Positions 7,525 through 14,705 of a stretch of DNA of 64,000 bases are shown piece after piece. Source of the stretch: Flavobacterium zepuense (GTDB lineage: Bacteria > Bacteroidota > Bacteroidia > Flavobacteriales > Flavobacteriaceae); the NCBI RefSeq assembly GCF_007097145.1, contig NZ_VJVZ01000011.1:124001-188000 (forward strand). The letters are read 5' to 3'. Both the position numbers and the translations under genes were made by a program. The notes under the pieces were generated by a model. That model was given only the letters and a program-made list of their open reading frames with translations. It was not told the DNA's origin and ran no database searches. Position 1 is the stretch's first letter. Every line of letters begins with the position of its first letter.

Positions 7525-8601
7525 TTACCCCTTCCTCGGGATTGCCCTTTCGTATTGCTTAGGCCATATTATTTTAGCATTAAGTTCATTGGCAAATGTT
7601 AGGGCAAGGTTAGGGTCGCGTAACGATTCTCGGGCAAAAAGCACTAAATCGGCCTGGCCGTTCTTAATAATGTCTTCGGCCTGTTGTGCATCCGTAATAA
7701 GCCCAACGGCACCGGTACAAACGCCGGCTTCTTTTTTAACGCGTTCGGCAATGGGTAGCTGATATCCGGGGCCAACCGGAATTTTTTGCCAGTATACGTT
7801 CCCGCCCGATGAGCAATCTATAATATCTACACCTTTATGTTTAAGTATCTTTGCCAGTTCAACCGATTCATCTTCGTTCCAGCCGCCCTCGGCCCAGTCG
7901 GTACCCGAAATGCGCACGAACAAAGGCAGGTCTGCAGGCCATTCGGTTTGCACGGCCTCTAATATTTCAAGCAGCAGGCGGATGCGGTTCTCAAAACTGC
8001 CGCCGTACTCATCGGTACGCTCATTGGTAAGTGGCGACAGGAACTGGTGGATAAGGTAGCCGTGTGCGGCATGCAGCTCTACCACTTTATAACCCGCATC
8101 TAAGGCACGTTTGGCGGCAGCTTTAAAGTCGGCTACTACTTTTTCAATACCGGCTTTATCCAGTTCTATAGGGGCAAATTCCTCATCGTCCTGGTAACGG
8201 ATGGGGCTTGGCGCATAGGTGTGCCAGCCATTTTCTTCGAGTGTAAGCTTGCGGCCCTCCTGCCACGGCGGGGTGGTACTTGCCTTACGGCCTGCATGTG
8301 CCAGCTGTATGCCGGGAAACGCATTGTGCTGCAGTATAAAATGGGTTATCTGTTTAAATTTTTCAATATGGGCATCGCTCCAGATACCCAGGTCGCAAGG
8401 CGATATACGGCCCTCGGGCGATACAGCCGTGGCTTCCTGTATAATAAGCGATGCCCCGCCTATGGCGCGTGCCCCAAGGTGTACCAGATGCCAGTCGTTA
8501 GCAAAGCCGTCTTCGGCAGAGTACTGGCACATGGGCGATACCACAATGCGGTTCTTTAAAATAAGGCTCTTAAGCTGTAGTATAGAAAATAAGTGTGACA
8601 T
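7525..8601 (-). CDS. namA: NADH:flavin oxidoreductase, Old Yellow Enzyme family (NamA/YqjM-like)
   Basis: A 358-residue FMN-dependent ene-reductase. The N-terminal SPMCQYSAEDG holds Cys25 and Tyr27, equivalent to the redox-tuning Cys26 and Tyr28 of Bacillus YqjM, which marks the thermophilic-like OYE class. The substrate-binding His pair is in HAAHGYLIHQFLSP, followed by the conserved TNERTDEYGGS. The family reduces activated C=C bonds of enones, nitro-compounds and other electrophiles with NAD(P)H in the cytosol. It is at the head of the minus-strand oxidoreductase run, divergent from rseP, and a perfect 14-bp palindrome lies 24 bp before its start. Enzyme class is certain; the symbol is by similarity. 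Confidence 0.9.
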   Translation of the reverse strand: MSHLFSILQLKSLILKNRIVVSPMCQYSAEDGFANDWHLVHLGARAIGGASLIIQEATAVSPEGRISPCDLGIWSDAHIEKFKQITHFILQHNAFPGIQLAHAGRKASTTPPWQEGRKLTLEENGWHTYAPSPIRYQDDEEFAPIELDKAGIEKVVADFKAAAKRALDAGYKVVELHAAHGYLIHQFLSPLTNERTDEYGGSFENRIRLLLEILEAVQTEWPADLPLFVRISGTDWAEGGWNEDESVELAKILKHKGVDIIDCSSGGNVYWQKIPVGPGYQLPIAERVKKEAGVCTGAVGLITDAQQAEDIIKNGQADLVLFARESLRDPNLALTFANELNAKIIWPKQYERAIPRKG

Positions 8602-8624
8602 AGTTTGATAGTGGTTAAGGATGG

Positions 8625-8638
8625 GCCAAACGTTTGGC
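8625..8638. promoter_or_regulatory. Perfect palindrome upstream of the Old Yellow Enzyme gene (candidate operator)
   Basis: GCCAAACGTTTGGC reads the same on both strands and lies 24-37 bp before the ATG at 8601, about where transcription should start. Its place suggests a repressor site, but no regulator gene is adjacent, so this is inference. Confidence 0.45.
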
Positions 8639-8666
8639 TTGCCGCCGTATAGTATTTTGGTGGAAA

Positions 8667-8724
8667 AATTAGTACTGAATTATCTTACGAAATAAAGTTA
8701 CTAATTGTAAAGTTACCTTACAAT
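8667..8724. promoter_or_regulatory. Nested inverted repeats in the divergent OYE/rseP promoter region
   Basis: AATTAGTA (8667-8674) pairs exactly with TACTAATT (8699-8706), and ATTGTAA (8704-8710) pairs exactly with TTACAAT (8718-8724). Such clustered arms in the 249-bp divergent region could be operator half-sites. AT-rich sequence makes chance matches possible. Confidence 0.35.
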
Positions 8725-8810
8725 GCTTAAATACGAAACCCAATTTTAATTATTAACAAACATTTAAACAGGTGCAACAAATTAAAATACAGTGGTAAAT
8801 CAGAAAACAC

Positions 8811-8818
8811 TATTTTTG
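8811..8818 (+). promoter_or_regulatory. Promoter -7 element for rseP
   Basis: TATTTTTG matches TAnnTTTG and would give a leader of about 26 bases before the ATG at 8851. No clear -33 TTTG. Confidence 0.5.
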
Positions 8819-8850
8819 TGCGTTTATTTATACCATACTAAAATTTAAAA

Positions 8851-10185
8851 ATGGATACACTCATACAGATTGCCCAGTTATTATTAATGCTTTCTATACT
8901 GGTAATACTGCACGAATTTGGACACTACATAACCGCTAAGATGTTTAAGGTAAGGGTAGAAAAGTTTTACCTTTTTATGGATGCGGGCTTCTCGTTATTT
9001 AAAAAGAAAATAGGCGAAACTGAGTGGGGACTGGGATGGCTTCCGCTGGGGGGCTATGTAAAACTATCAGGGATGATAGACGAAAGCATGGATACCGACC
9101 AGATGAAAACCGACCCACAGCCGTGGGAGTTCCGCTCTAAGCCGGCATGGCAAAGGCTTATAATAATGTTAGGTGGTATTATTGTAAACATACTGCTTGC
9201 ATGGCTTATTTATACTACTATGTACAGCACCTACGGTAAAAAATACATCTCGACAGAGATGATGCAAAAGGACGGACTTACCTTTGGCGAGGTAGGCCAG
9301 AAGGTAGGCTTTAAGGACGGCGACAAAGTGTTGAGCGTAGACGGTAAATACCAGCCGCGTTTTGACAGGATGCTGCTTGATATACTTTTAGGCGATGATA
9401 TTGTGGTAGAACGTGGTGGCCAGAAAGTGGATATCCACCTTAGTGATGCCGATAAAAAAGAAATACTGGAAAAAGAAGGCCGAGATTTTATTCATGCTAA
9501 AGTAGATAAGTCGGTTATAGACTCTATAGCACCGGAATCTAACGCGCTAAAAGCCGGACTTAAAAAGGGCGATACCATTGTAGGTGTTAACGGTGCTAAG
9601 CTTAAATACCTGTCGCAACTTAGCGAGGCTGCCTTTAAAAACAAAGAAAAGCACATAACCCTTAACCTTATAAGGGGTAATAAAGCTGTTGATGTACCGG
9701 TTAATGTTAATAAAGAAGGTATTATTGGGCTTGTACAGCGCTCTACCGATACTACCAACTATGTGGTAACAGAACATTACAACTTTTTTAGTGCCATGCC
9801 AAAGGCTATGGAAGAGTCGTATAACCAAATTGTATACAATGTAAAACAATTTAAGCTTATCCTGCGCCCCTCTACAGGCGCGTACAAGCAGGTAACAAGC
9901 GTAGTGGGAATAGCGTCAAAATTACCCACAACGTGGAACTGGGAGTTCTTCTGGACGTTTACAGCCCTGTTTTCTGTAGGCCTTGCCTTTATGAACATCC
10001 TGCCAATACCGGGTTTAGATGGCGGCCATGCTATATTTACCATTGCAGAGATGGTTACAGGCCGAAAATTAAGCGATAAAGCAGCCGGTGTTGTGCAAAC
10101 CGTTGGTATGGTTATATTGCTTACGCTCATGGCGTTAGTTTTTGGTAAAGACATCTACCAAATCATAGAGCGAAAATTCTTTTAA
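8851..10185 (+). CDS. rseP: RIP metalloprotease RseP (site-2 protease)
   Basis: A 444-residue intramembrane zinc protease. The metal-binding HEFGH is at 21-25 in the first transmembrane helix, the third ligand and fold motif NILPIPGLDGG at 382-392, and a PDZ domain lies at about 220-290, with a more degenerate one before it. This is the normal size and order. In other bacteria RseP cuts anti-sigma factors within the membrane, releasing an envelope-stress sigma factor, and clears signal-peptide remnants. Here no sigma or anti-sigma gene is next to it, so the substrate is unknown. It is transcribed alone, divergently from the Old Yellow Enzyme gene and upstream of two tRNA genes. Confidence 0.95.
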   Translation: MDTLIQIAQLLLMLSILVILHEFGHYITAKMFKVRVEKFYLFMDAGFSLFKKKIGETEWGLGWLPLGGYVKLSGMIDESMDTDQMKTDPQPWEFRSKPAWQRLIIMLGGIIVNILLAWLIYTTMYSTYGKKYISTEMMQKDGLTFGEVGQKVGFKDGDKVLSVDGKYQPRFDRMLLDILLGDDIVVERGGQKVDIHLSDADKKEILEKEGRDFIHAKVDKSVIDSIAPESNALKAGLKKGDTIVGVNGAKLKYLSQLSEAAFKNKEKHITLNLIRGNKAVDVPVNVNKEGIIGLVQRSTDTTNYVVTEHYNFFSAMPKAMEESYNQIVYNVKQFKLILRPSTGAYKQVTSVVGIASKLPTTWNWEFFWTFTALFSVGLAFMNILPIPGLDGGHAIFTIAEMVTGRKLSDKAAGVVQTVGMVILLTLMALVFGKDIYQIIERKFF

Positions 10186-10201
10186 ATTTTTGCATTTTTT
10201 G

Positions 10202-10232
10202 TTTGCGATAATTAAAAATCGTTATATATTTG
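10202..10232 (+). promoter_or_regulatory. Promoter of the tRNA-Asn/tRNA-Arg genes
   Basis: TTTG at 10202-10205 and TATATTTG at 10225-10232 are separated by exactly 19 bases, the full Bacteroidota consensus. Transcription should start near 10238, about 94 bases before the first tRNA. Confidence 0.8.
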
Positions 10233-10331
10233 CACCGCAATAAAGGCAACATATTATGCCTTGCGAAAGTTCTTTAAAACAAAAGGTATGTATACTGGCA
10301 ATAGCCACAAAATGCCATAACATATACAGTT

Positions 10332-10405
10332 TCCTCCTTAGCTCAGTTGGTTAGAGCATCTGACTGTTAATCAGAGGGTCCTTGGTTCGAGCCCAAGAGG
10401 GGGAG
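10332..10405 (+). tRNA. tRNA-Asn (anticodon GTT)
   Basis: A full cloverleaf of 74 nucleotides: acceptor arms TCCTCCT and AGGGGGA (one G-T pair), D-arm GCTCAGTTGGTTAGAGC, anticodon stem TCTGA/TCAGA around loop CTGTTAA with anticodon GTT, and T-arm CTTGG-TTCGAGC-CCAAG. The CCA end is not encoded. A hairpin with a T-run follows directly. Confidence 0.96.
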
Positions 10406-10410
10406 CTTTT

Positions 10411-10440
10411 AAAGGCTATCAGAAATGATGGCCTTTTTTA
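10411..10440 (+). terminator. Terminator after tRNA-Asn
   Basis: Arms AAAGGCTATC and GATGGCCTTT (one wobble) with a six-to-ten base loop and a T-run. It lies between the two tRNA genes, so the Arg tRNA gene may be read at lower level or the hairpin may act in processing. Confidence 0.6.
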
Positions 10441-10443
10441 TTA

Positions 10444-10515
10444 GGCTTCGTAGTTCAACGGATAGAATGGGAGTTTCCTAAACTTTTGATCCAAGTTCGA
10501 TTCTTGGCGAGGCTA
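10444..10515 (+). tRNA. tRNA-Arg (anticodon CCT)
   Basis: A cloverleaf of 72 nucleotides: acceptor GGCTTCG/CGAGGCT with two G-T wobbles, T-arm CCAAG-TTCGATT-CTTGG, anticodon loop TTCCTAA with CCT at 10477-10479. The anticodon stem GGAGT/ACTTT has two wobble pairs and is weak. Reads AGG codons. CCA is not encoded. Confidence 0.92.
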
Positions 10516-10516
10516 C

Positions 10517-10561
10517 AAAACCGGAAAGGAGTGAGAAATCATCTTTTTTCCGGTTTTTTTT
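10517..10561 (+). terminator. Terminator after tRNA-Arg
   Basis: Arms AAAACCGGAAA and TTTTCCGGTTTT about 20 bases apart, followed by eight Ts; a classical intrinsic terminator closing the tRNA unit. Confidence 0.8.
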
Positions 10562-10639
10562 ATTTTAACCTATTGCCATTTAAGGTATTTATACATTCGG
10601 ACGTAACCTACACCTATATTCTCAGGATCGTTAACTATT

Positions 10640-10975
10640 ATGCAACTGTATTATAAAATTGGGGTCGATGCCATAACTAAGATAAGGAACTTTGACGATT
10701 ATATGTGGAAGTCCAAAACGTTAATCACAATATCTTTTTGGATGGGAGTCGTTTTTATGGTGTTTATGGCAATATTTGAACATGATGTTTTAGGCTTTAG
10801 TTTTCATACATTAAATTTAGATAATTACATTGCAAAGCCATGGTGTGATTTATTCGAAAGTATTTCACTTTTTTCTATGCCGTTTATTTTAATCAATTAT
10901 TTTTTAATTTTTTATAAAAAAACATATGATGTATTACTTAAAAATATGAATTTAAGAATGGCAGGTATATTCTAA
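10640..10975 (+). CDS. Small membrane protein of unknown function
   Basis: An open frame of 111 residues that I do not recognise. It has two hydrophobic segments, about 28-46 (TLITISFWMGVVFMVFMAI) and about 76-93, with a charged N-terminal region and short lysine-rich tail (FYKKTYDVLLKN), so it is probably an inner-membrane protein. The region is clearly more AT-rich than rseP or the later AraC gene. It is the first of three small orphan genes downstream of the tRNA terminator. The frame is long for chance in this composition, and the ATG has no competing start nearby, but coding status rests only on length and hydrophobic pattern. Confidence 0.5.
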   Translation: MQLYYKIGVDAITKIRNFDDYMWKSKTLITISFWMGVVFMVFMAIFEHDVLGFSFHTLNLDNYIAKPWCDLFESISLFSMPFILINYFLIFYKKTYDVLLKNMNLRMAGIF

Positions 10976-11058
10976 ATTTCCTTTTATGTTGTATGGGATT
11001 ACCCCTCTTATGTTTATTGCTTTTATTTATTAAAAACATTATGTAATTGCGGTATGAA

Positions 11059-11087
11059 CCACTCTTAATGGAGTGGCTTTTTGTTTT
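11059..11087 (+). terminator. Terminator downstream of the 111-residue membrane protein gene
   Basis: CCACTC and GAGTGG arms with a six-base loop, then CTTTTTGTTTTT. Confidence 0.6.
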
Positions 11088-11146
11088 TATCCTGCTTATT
11101 CCTTAATAATAGATTACGAATATATTGGCCTTATATAATTTGACCT

Positions 11147-11452
11147 ATGAAAGCACTATCTATCTTATCAGAACTACAATTTTTAGAGAGTGCCAAAAAA
11201 GCATTCGGCTTTCCTATATTGAATAAAGTGCGTACATCTTTTTGGATTGCCGGTGATACAAAAACAACCCCATGCCAGATTGAAACAGGCAATATTCAAA
11301 TTGAATTTGAAAATAAGGATGTAGTTAGTATATCGATAGTACCACGTGATTTTTTAGAAGGTAAAATAAATGTAGGTGTAAATTTTAAAATAGAGACCTA
11401 TCCTACAGCAATTGCTATCGGAACGATACTGGAAATTCAAAAGATTCTATAA
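11147..11452 (+). CDS. Hypothetical protein
   Basis: A 101-residue soluble protein without signal peptide or membrane segment and without a motif I recognise. Predicted strand-rich middle (TPCQIETGNIQIEFENKDVV) suggests a small beta or alpha/beta fold. It begins with ATG shortly after an AT-rich region with a near-match to a -7 element and ends just before a hairpin with a T-run, so it looks like a single-gene transcript. AT-rich like its two neighbours, which may mark acquired DNA, though no mobility gene is present. Confidence 0.5.
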   Translation: MKALSILSELQFLESAKKAFGFPILNKVRTSFWIAGDTKTTPCQIETGNIQIEFENKDVVSISIVPRDFLEGKINVGVNFKIETYPTAIAIGTILEIQKIL

Positions 11453-11462
11453 TGGTAATATG

Positions 11463-11492
11463 AGCAGTACAGTAATGCGCTGCTTTTTTTTG
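11463..11492 (+). terminator. Terminator after the 101-residue hypothetical gene
   Basis: AGCAG and CTGCT arms around a 12-base loop followed by eight Ts. Weak stem but strong T-run. Confidence 0.5.
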
Positions 11493-11587
11493 TTTATATT
11501 CGTTTGCTAAAACAATCATGATACGCTTGCCACAACAGATACCAAGATTGGCAGTGGGCCCAGAACAATACATTTAACCAATAAAAT

Positions 11588-12148
11588 ATGAGCCAAAAAG
11601 CTGTTTGCACAATCGGATTATCATTCTTCTTTGTGAGTTATATCATGTTCTCGCAGGGTTCTAAATTAGCCTATTTTCAGGAACCGATAGATTTTGCACA
11701 CTGGTTCAATTTAATAGGGGCAGTATTGCTTTTTTCTTTCAATAGGATATTTCCAAAAAACAAACTTTGCACTGTAGCATCTTTTTTAACCACATTAGGT
11801 ATCATTGCCCATGTGGGCCTTTGCACTATCGACTTTATAATGTGGAGCTTTGGTGATGACGATGTAGCCAGGGAAGCACTAAGTGAACATATAAGTAATA
11901 CGCCTGCAATTTTATTTCCCTTTATCATTGTTGGGCCATCGCTACTTTTTGTAGGGTTAGCGCTGCACGCATTTAACTTTATTAAAAGCAATACTATAAG
12001 CGCTTTAATGGTTATTGTGGGAGCGCCTGCAATAGGATACTCATTTTTTATATTAAAAAACGGTACTTACATGGTGTTAAGCTGTGCACTATTTGTAGCG
12101 GGATTGTTTTTGCTTCTTTATAATAAGGAAAAAACAGTAACTGTATAA
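11588..12148 (+). CDS. Multi-spanning membrane protein of unknown function
   Basis: A 186-residue protein with about six hydrophobic helices (about 6-22, 37-50, 61-80, 105-125, 136-153, 158-176) and a short charged tail (YNKEKTVTV). The general look resembles DUF998-like six-helix proteins, but I see no diagnostic motif and do not assign a family. An acidic loop (SFGDDDVAREALSEH) between helices 3 and 4 is the only conserved-looking soluble part. It precedes the AraC-type regulator gene by about 45 bp, with a weak hairpin between them (CAGCA/TGCTG plus T-run), so the two are probably separate transcripts. Confidence 0.6.
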   Translation: MSQKAVCTIGLSFFFVSYIMFSQGSKLAYFQEPIDFAHWFNLIGAVLLFSFNRIFPKNKLCTVASFLTTLGIIAHVGLCTIDFIMWSFGDDDVAREALSEHISNTPAILFPFIIVGPSLLFVGLALHAFNFIKSNTISALMVIVGAPAIGYSFFILKNGTYMVLSCALFVAGLFLLLYNKEKTVTV

Positions 12149-12192
12149 AAACCAGTTACAGCAATGTGCTGCTTTTTCCGTAATTTTACTGT

Positions 12193-13098
12193 ATGATCAA
12201 ACAGCAAACGCTTGCCGACTATGCTGCGGCATACCCATACCAAACCCAGTCGGCACATGGTGGCGGGCACTTTGTGGCGCTACGGCTTAACGATTTTACC
12301 GAGGAAAATGTAAAAGCCACTACCATATACAGCCGTAAAGATTTTTATAAAATATCGCTGCTTACCGGCGACGCTTCTTATTTTTATAACGATAAGAAAT
12401 ATACCATAGCACCGGGAGAGTTTGCGCTTATTTTTACCAATAGCGAGATACCCTACCGCTGGGAAATACACAGCGGTGGCTGCGACGGTTATGCCTGCAT
12501 GTTTACCGAAGACTTTTTACCTATTCATACCTACCTGAGGCCATCGGACTGGGCAGTGTTTGGTGCCGAGTCACAGTCGGTTTTTATGCTGACTAACGAG
12601 GAAAAGGAACGTTTTGAAACCCTGTTCTTAAAAATGATAGAAGAGCAGGATTCAGCTTACCAAAATAAATACGACCTGTTGTTTTTATACGTGCTGGAGT
12701 GCATACACGGTGCTTTAAAACTTCAGCCCGAAATACAATCGCGTACCCATACTGCCGCTACCCGATTAACCGATTCGTTTAAAATGCTGCTTGCAGGGCA
12801 GTTTCCGCTGGCTACGCCCATGCAACAAATAATGCTACACACCCCACAGGCATTTGCCAATAAACTATTGGTACATACCAATTATTTAAACCGTGCTTTA
12901 AAAACGGTAACGGGCAAAACCACAAGCCAACTGATAACCGAGCGCATCATGCAGGAGGCGCGTGCCCTGTTGCTACATTCTAACTGGAGCATCAGCCAGA
13001 TAAGCTATTGTTTAGGTTTTGATGAACCCACACACTTTGCAAAGGCTTTTAAAAAACACACCGGGCAAATACCCTCAGCATTGCGCAATGCGGTTTGA
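12193..13098 (+). CDS. AraC family transcriptional regulator
   Basis: A 301-residue regulator. The N-terminal two thirds contain a cupin-like sensing region (KISLLTGDASYFYNDKKYTIAPGEFALIFTNS), and the C-terminal ~100 residues are the double helix-turn-helix of AraC proteins, with NYLNRALKTVTGKTTSQLI as the first unit and ISQISYCLGFDEPTHFAKAF as the second, followed by the usual HTGQIPSALR ending. It likely activates or represses a nearby gene when a small molecule binds. The SDR gene 90 bp downstream, with its own -7 element, is the natural target. The ATG lies only a few bases after TAATTTTA, a one-mismatch -7 element, so the leader may be very short. Confidence 0.9.
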   Translation: MIKQQTLADYAAAYPYQTQSAHGGGHFVALRLNDFTEENVKATTIYSRKDFYKISLLTGDASYFYNDKKYTIAPGEFALIFTNSEIPYRWEIHSGGCDGYACMFTEDFLPIHTYLRPSDWAVFGAESQSVFMLTNEEKERFETLFLKMIEEQDSAYQNKYDLLFLYVLECIHGALKLQPEIQSRTHTAATRLTDSFKMLLAGQFPLATPMQQIMLHTPQAFANKLLVHTNYLNRALKTVTGKTTSQLITERIMQEARALLLHSNWSISQISYCLGFDEPTHFAKAFKKHTGQIPSALRNAV

Positions 13099-13150
13099 TT
13101 TACGCCTGCTTTGGTTTGAAATACGTTCGTCTTCGCCCTGCATCCTCCTG

Positions 13151-13158
13151 TAATTTTG
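13151..13158 (+). promoter_or_regulatory. Promoter -7 element for the SDR gene
   Basis: TAATTTTG fits TAnnTTTG and gives a leader of about 25 bases to the ATG at 13189, indicating the SDR gene can be read independently of the AraC gene. Confidence 0.45.
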
Positions 13159-13188
13159 TAGTGTTGTTTAATACTAAAAACACCTCTT

Positions 13189-14016
13189 ATGAAAACATGG
13201 TTTATTACCGGTACTTCAACCGGATTAGGACGTATACTTACCGAAAAATTATTACAACAGGGCCACCGCGTGGCGGCCACCGTTCGTAAAGAAGATGCAC
13301 TGGCCGACCTTCAGTCGCAATATGGCGACCGTCTTTGGGTTGCCATTCTTGATGTTACCGATACCACCGCTATTAAAAAGGTGGTAAATAAGGCTTTCGC
13401 CGATCTTGGACGTATTGATGTTGTGGTTAACAATGCAGGTTATGCCCTGTTTTGCTCGGTAGAAGAAGCCGCTGATGAACAGATAGATCATCAGATAGCC
13501 ACTAACATTACAGGCTCTGTACAGGTAATACGTGCTGTACTGCCGCACTTGCGTGCACAGGGTGGGGGAAACATACTGCAGTTGTCCTCAGCCGGAGGGC
13601 AAACAACCTATCCTAACTTTAGTTATTACCACACCACTAAATGGGCTGTAGAAGGCTTTTGTGAGACGATTGCCCAGGAGGTAGCGCCCTTTAATATTGG
13701 AGTAACCATTGTTGAACCCGGCGCCCACAAAACAGCTTTTGCTTCGGGCATGGTTACAGCTCCGGTTATGGAGGCATATGATGCCACACCTGCCGGCGAT
13801 GTGCGCAGGGCTATTGCAGCGGGTACTTTCCCTATTAAAGGCGATGTAAATGTAACCGTTCAGGCTATGATAGATGTGGTTGAGGTAACTCCCGCACCAA
13901 GGCGACTTACCATGGGCCGTGATGCATATACCGATGTACGTGCATCTCTTGTTGCCAGGTTAGAGGCATTGGATGCCCAAAAAGAACTGGCTCTTTCATC
14001 TGAAATTGAAGATTAA
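13189..14016 (+). CDS. SDR family oxidoreductase
   Basis: A 275-residue short-chain dehydrogenase/reductase. Motifs: TGTSTGLG (7-14), NNAG (81-84), Ser133/134 (LSSAGG), Tyr147-x3-Lys151. Length, the TSTGLGR loop and the long C-terminal region after the active site (EPGAHKTAF onward) fit the extended classical group often annotated as oxidoreductases similar to retinol dehydrogenase. NADP(H) use is likely from VRK after strand 2. It follows the AraC regulator and ends before a remarkable palindromic terminator; AraC control is probable. The substrate is unknown. Confidence 0.9.
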   Translation: MKTWFITGTSTGLGRILTEKLLQQGHRVAATVRKEDALADLQSQYGDRLWVAILDVTDTTAIKKVVNKAFADLGRIDVVVNNAGYALFCSVEEAADEQIDHQIATNITGSVQVIRAVLPHLRAQGGGNILQLSSAGGQTTYPNFSYYHTTKWAVEGFCETIAQEVAPFNIGVTIVEPGAHKTAFASGMVTAPVMEAYDATPAGDVRRAIAAGTFPIKGDVNVTVQAMIDVVEVTPAPRRLTMGRDAYTDVRASLVARLEALDAQKELALSSEIED

Positions 14017-14022
14017 ATACTG

Positions 14023-14079
14023 TTCTAACCAAATAACAAAAGCAGCATATTTTATGCTGCTTTTGTTATTTGGTTAGAA
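14023..14079. terminator. Very long perfect palindrome, bidirectional terminator
   Basis: Perfectly complementary arms of 27 bp (14023-14049 and 14053-14079) around a three-base TTT loop. It starts 6 bp after the SDR stop codon and ends 22 bp before the stop of the convergent MarR gene, so it can end transcription from both sides. The inner part AAAGCAGCATA/TATGCTGCTTT with its T-run is the classical core; the outer half is an unusual extension. Confidence 0.85.
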
Positions 14080-14101
14080 CTGCGGTTGGTTTTAATAACT
14101 T

Positions 14102-14701
14102 TCAAACGGCTTCGCTAAACTCGTGGCAGTCTATCCTTAAATCGGCTATAGCTAAAGGCTGTTTTAGCAATCCGCAAAAGTAGGTATTGTCATCAATGCT
14201 AAAATGCCTGCAGTTTTTGCAGGCGCGCTGTACCTTTATAACACCCTGACGGTTTAGCTTAACTATAATCCCCGAAATAGTGCCCCAAAGCAACTCCTGT
14301 TCTGCGCCGCTTATGCCTGATAACAGGTGGCTTATGGGGTTGGTGAAATCCTCGGTTTCATGAACTATTTTTTTGCCGCTATCGGTAAGGTGCAGATAAA
14401 AACTCCGTGAATCTGCCGCATCATTTATTTTTTGGAGCAGCTTTTTTTGCTCCAGTATTTTTACGGCATCACTTACGGTAGGCTTGGTAATACTAAACTC
14501 TTTTGCCAGGTAGCTTACCGTATTTTTTTCGGGGGAATGGTAGTGCACAAATATCATAATTTGGATTTGTACCGGGCTAAGGCCATATTCTTTTGCTTTT
14601 TCCCACAGCAGGGTCTTAAATACATGCGAAAGCCGCTCCAGGCCTGCAACTATCTTGTTGCCGGTGCTTTCGTTTTGTATGTTAAGATTAAATACCGACA
14701 T
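14102..14701 (-). CDS. MarR family regulator with a C-terminal four-cysteine cluster
   Basis: A 199-residue winged-helix protein. The MarR fold spans about 15-150, with the recognition helix in the ITKPTVSDAVKILEQKKLL stretch and the wing at DAADSRSFYLHLT. The tail carries Cys161-x2-Cys164-x11-Cys176-x15-Cys192, well placed to bind zinc or iron or act as a thiol sensor; plain MarR proteins of about 145 residues lack it. I chose the ATG at 14701: a longer frame from 14752 would overlap the upstream amidotransferase gene by 47 bases, whereas this start lies 4 bases past that stop. It is the last gene of a cysteine-rich operon whose promoter carries a MarR-like palindrome, so autorepression is likely. 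Confidence 0.85.
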   Translation of the reverse strand: MSVFNLNIQNESTGNKIVAGLERLSHVFKTLLWEKAKEYGLSPVQIQIMIFVHYHSPEKNTVSYLAKEFSITKPTVSDAVKILEQKKLLQKINDAADSRSFYLHLTDSGKKIVHETEDFTNPISHLLSGISGAEQELLWGTISGIIVKLNRQGVIKVQRACKNCRHFSIDDNTYFCGLLKQPLAIADLRIDCHEFSEAV

Positions 14702-14705
14702 AAAT

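Noticed and set aside
10332..10561. tRNA genes as an island attachment site
   Set aside because: No duplicated tRNA 3' end and no integrase gene could be found in the window, so no island is called.
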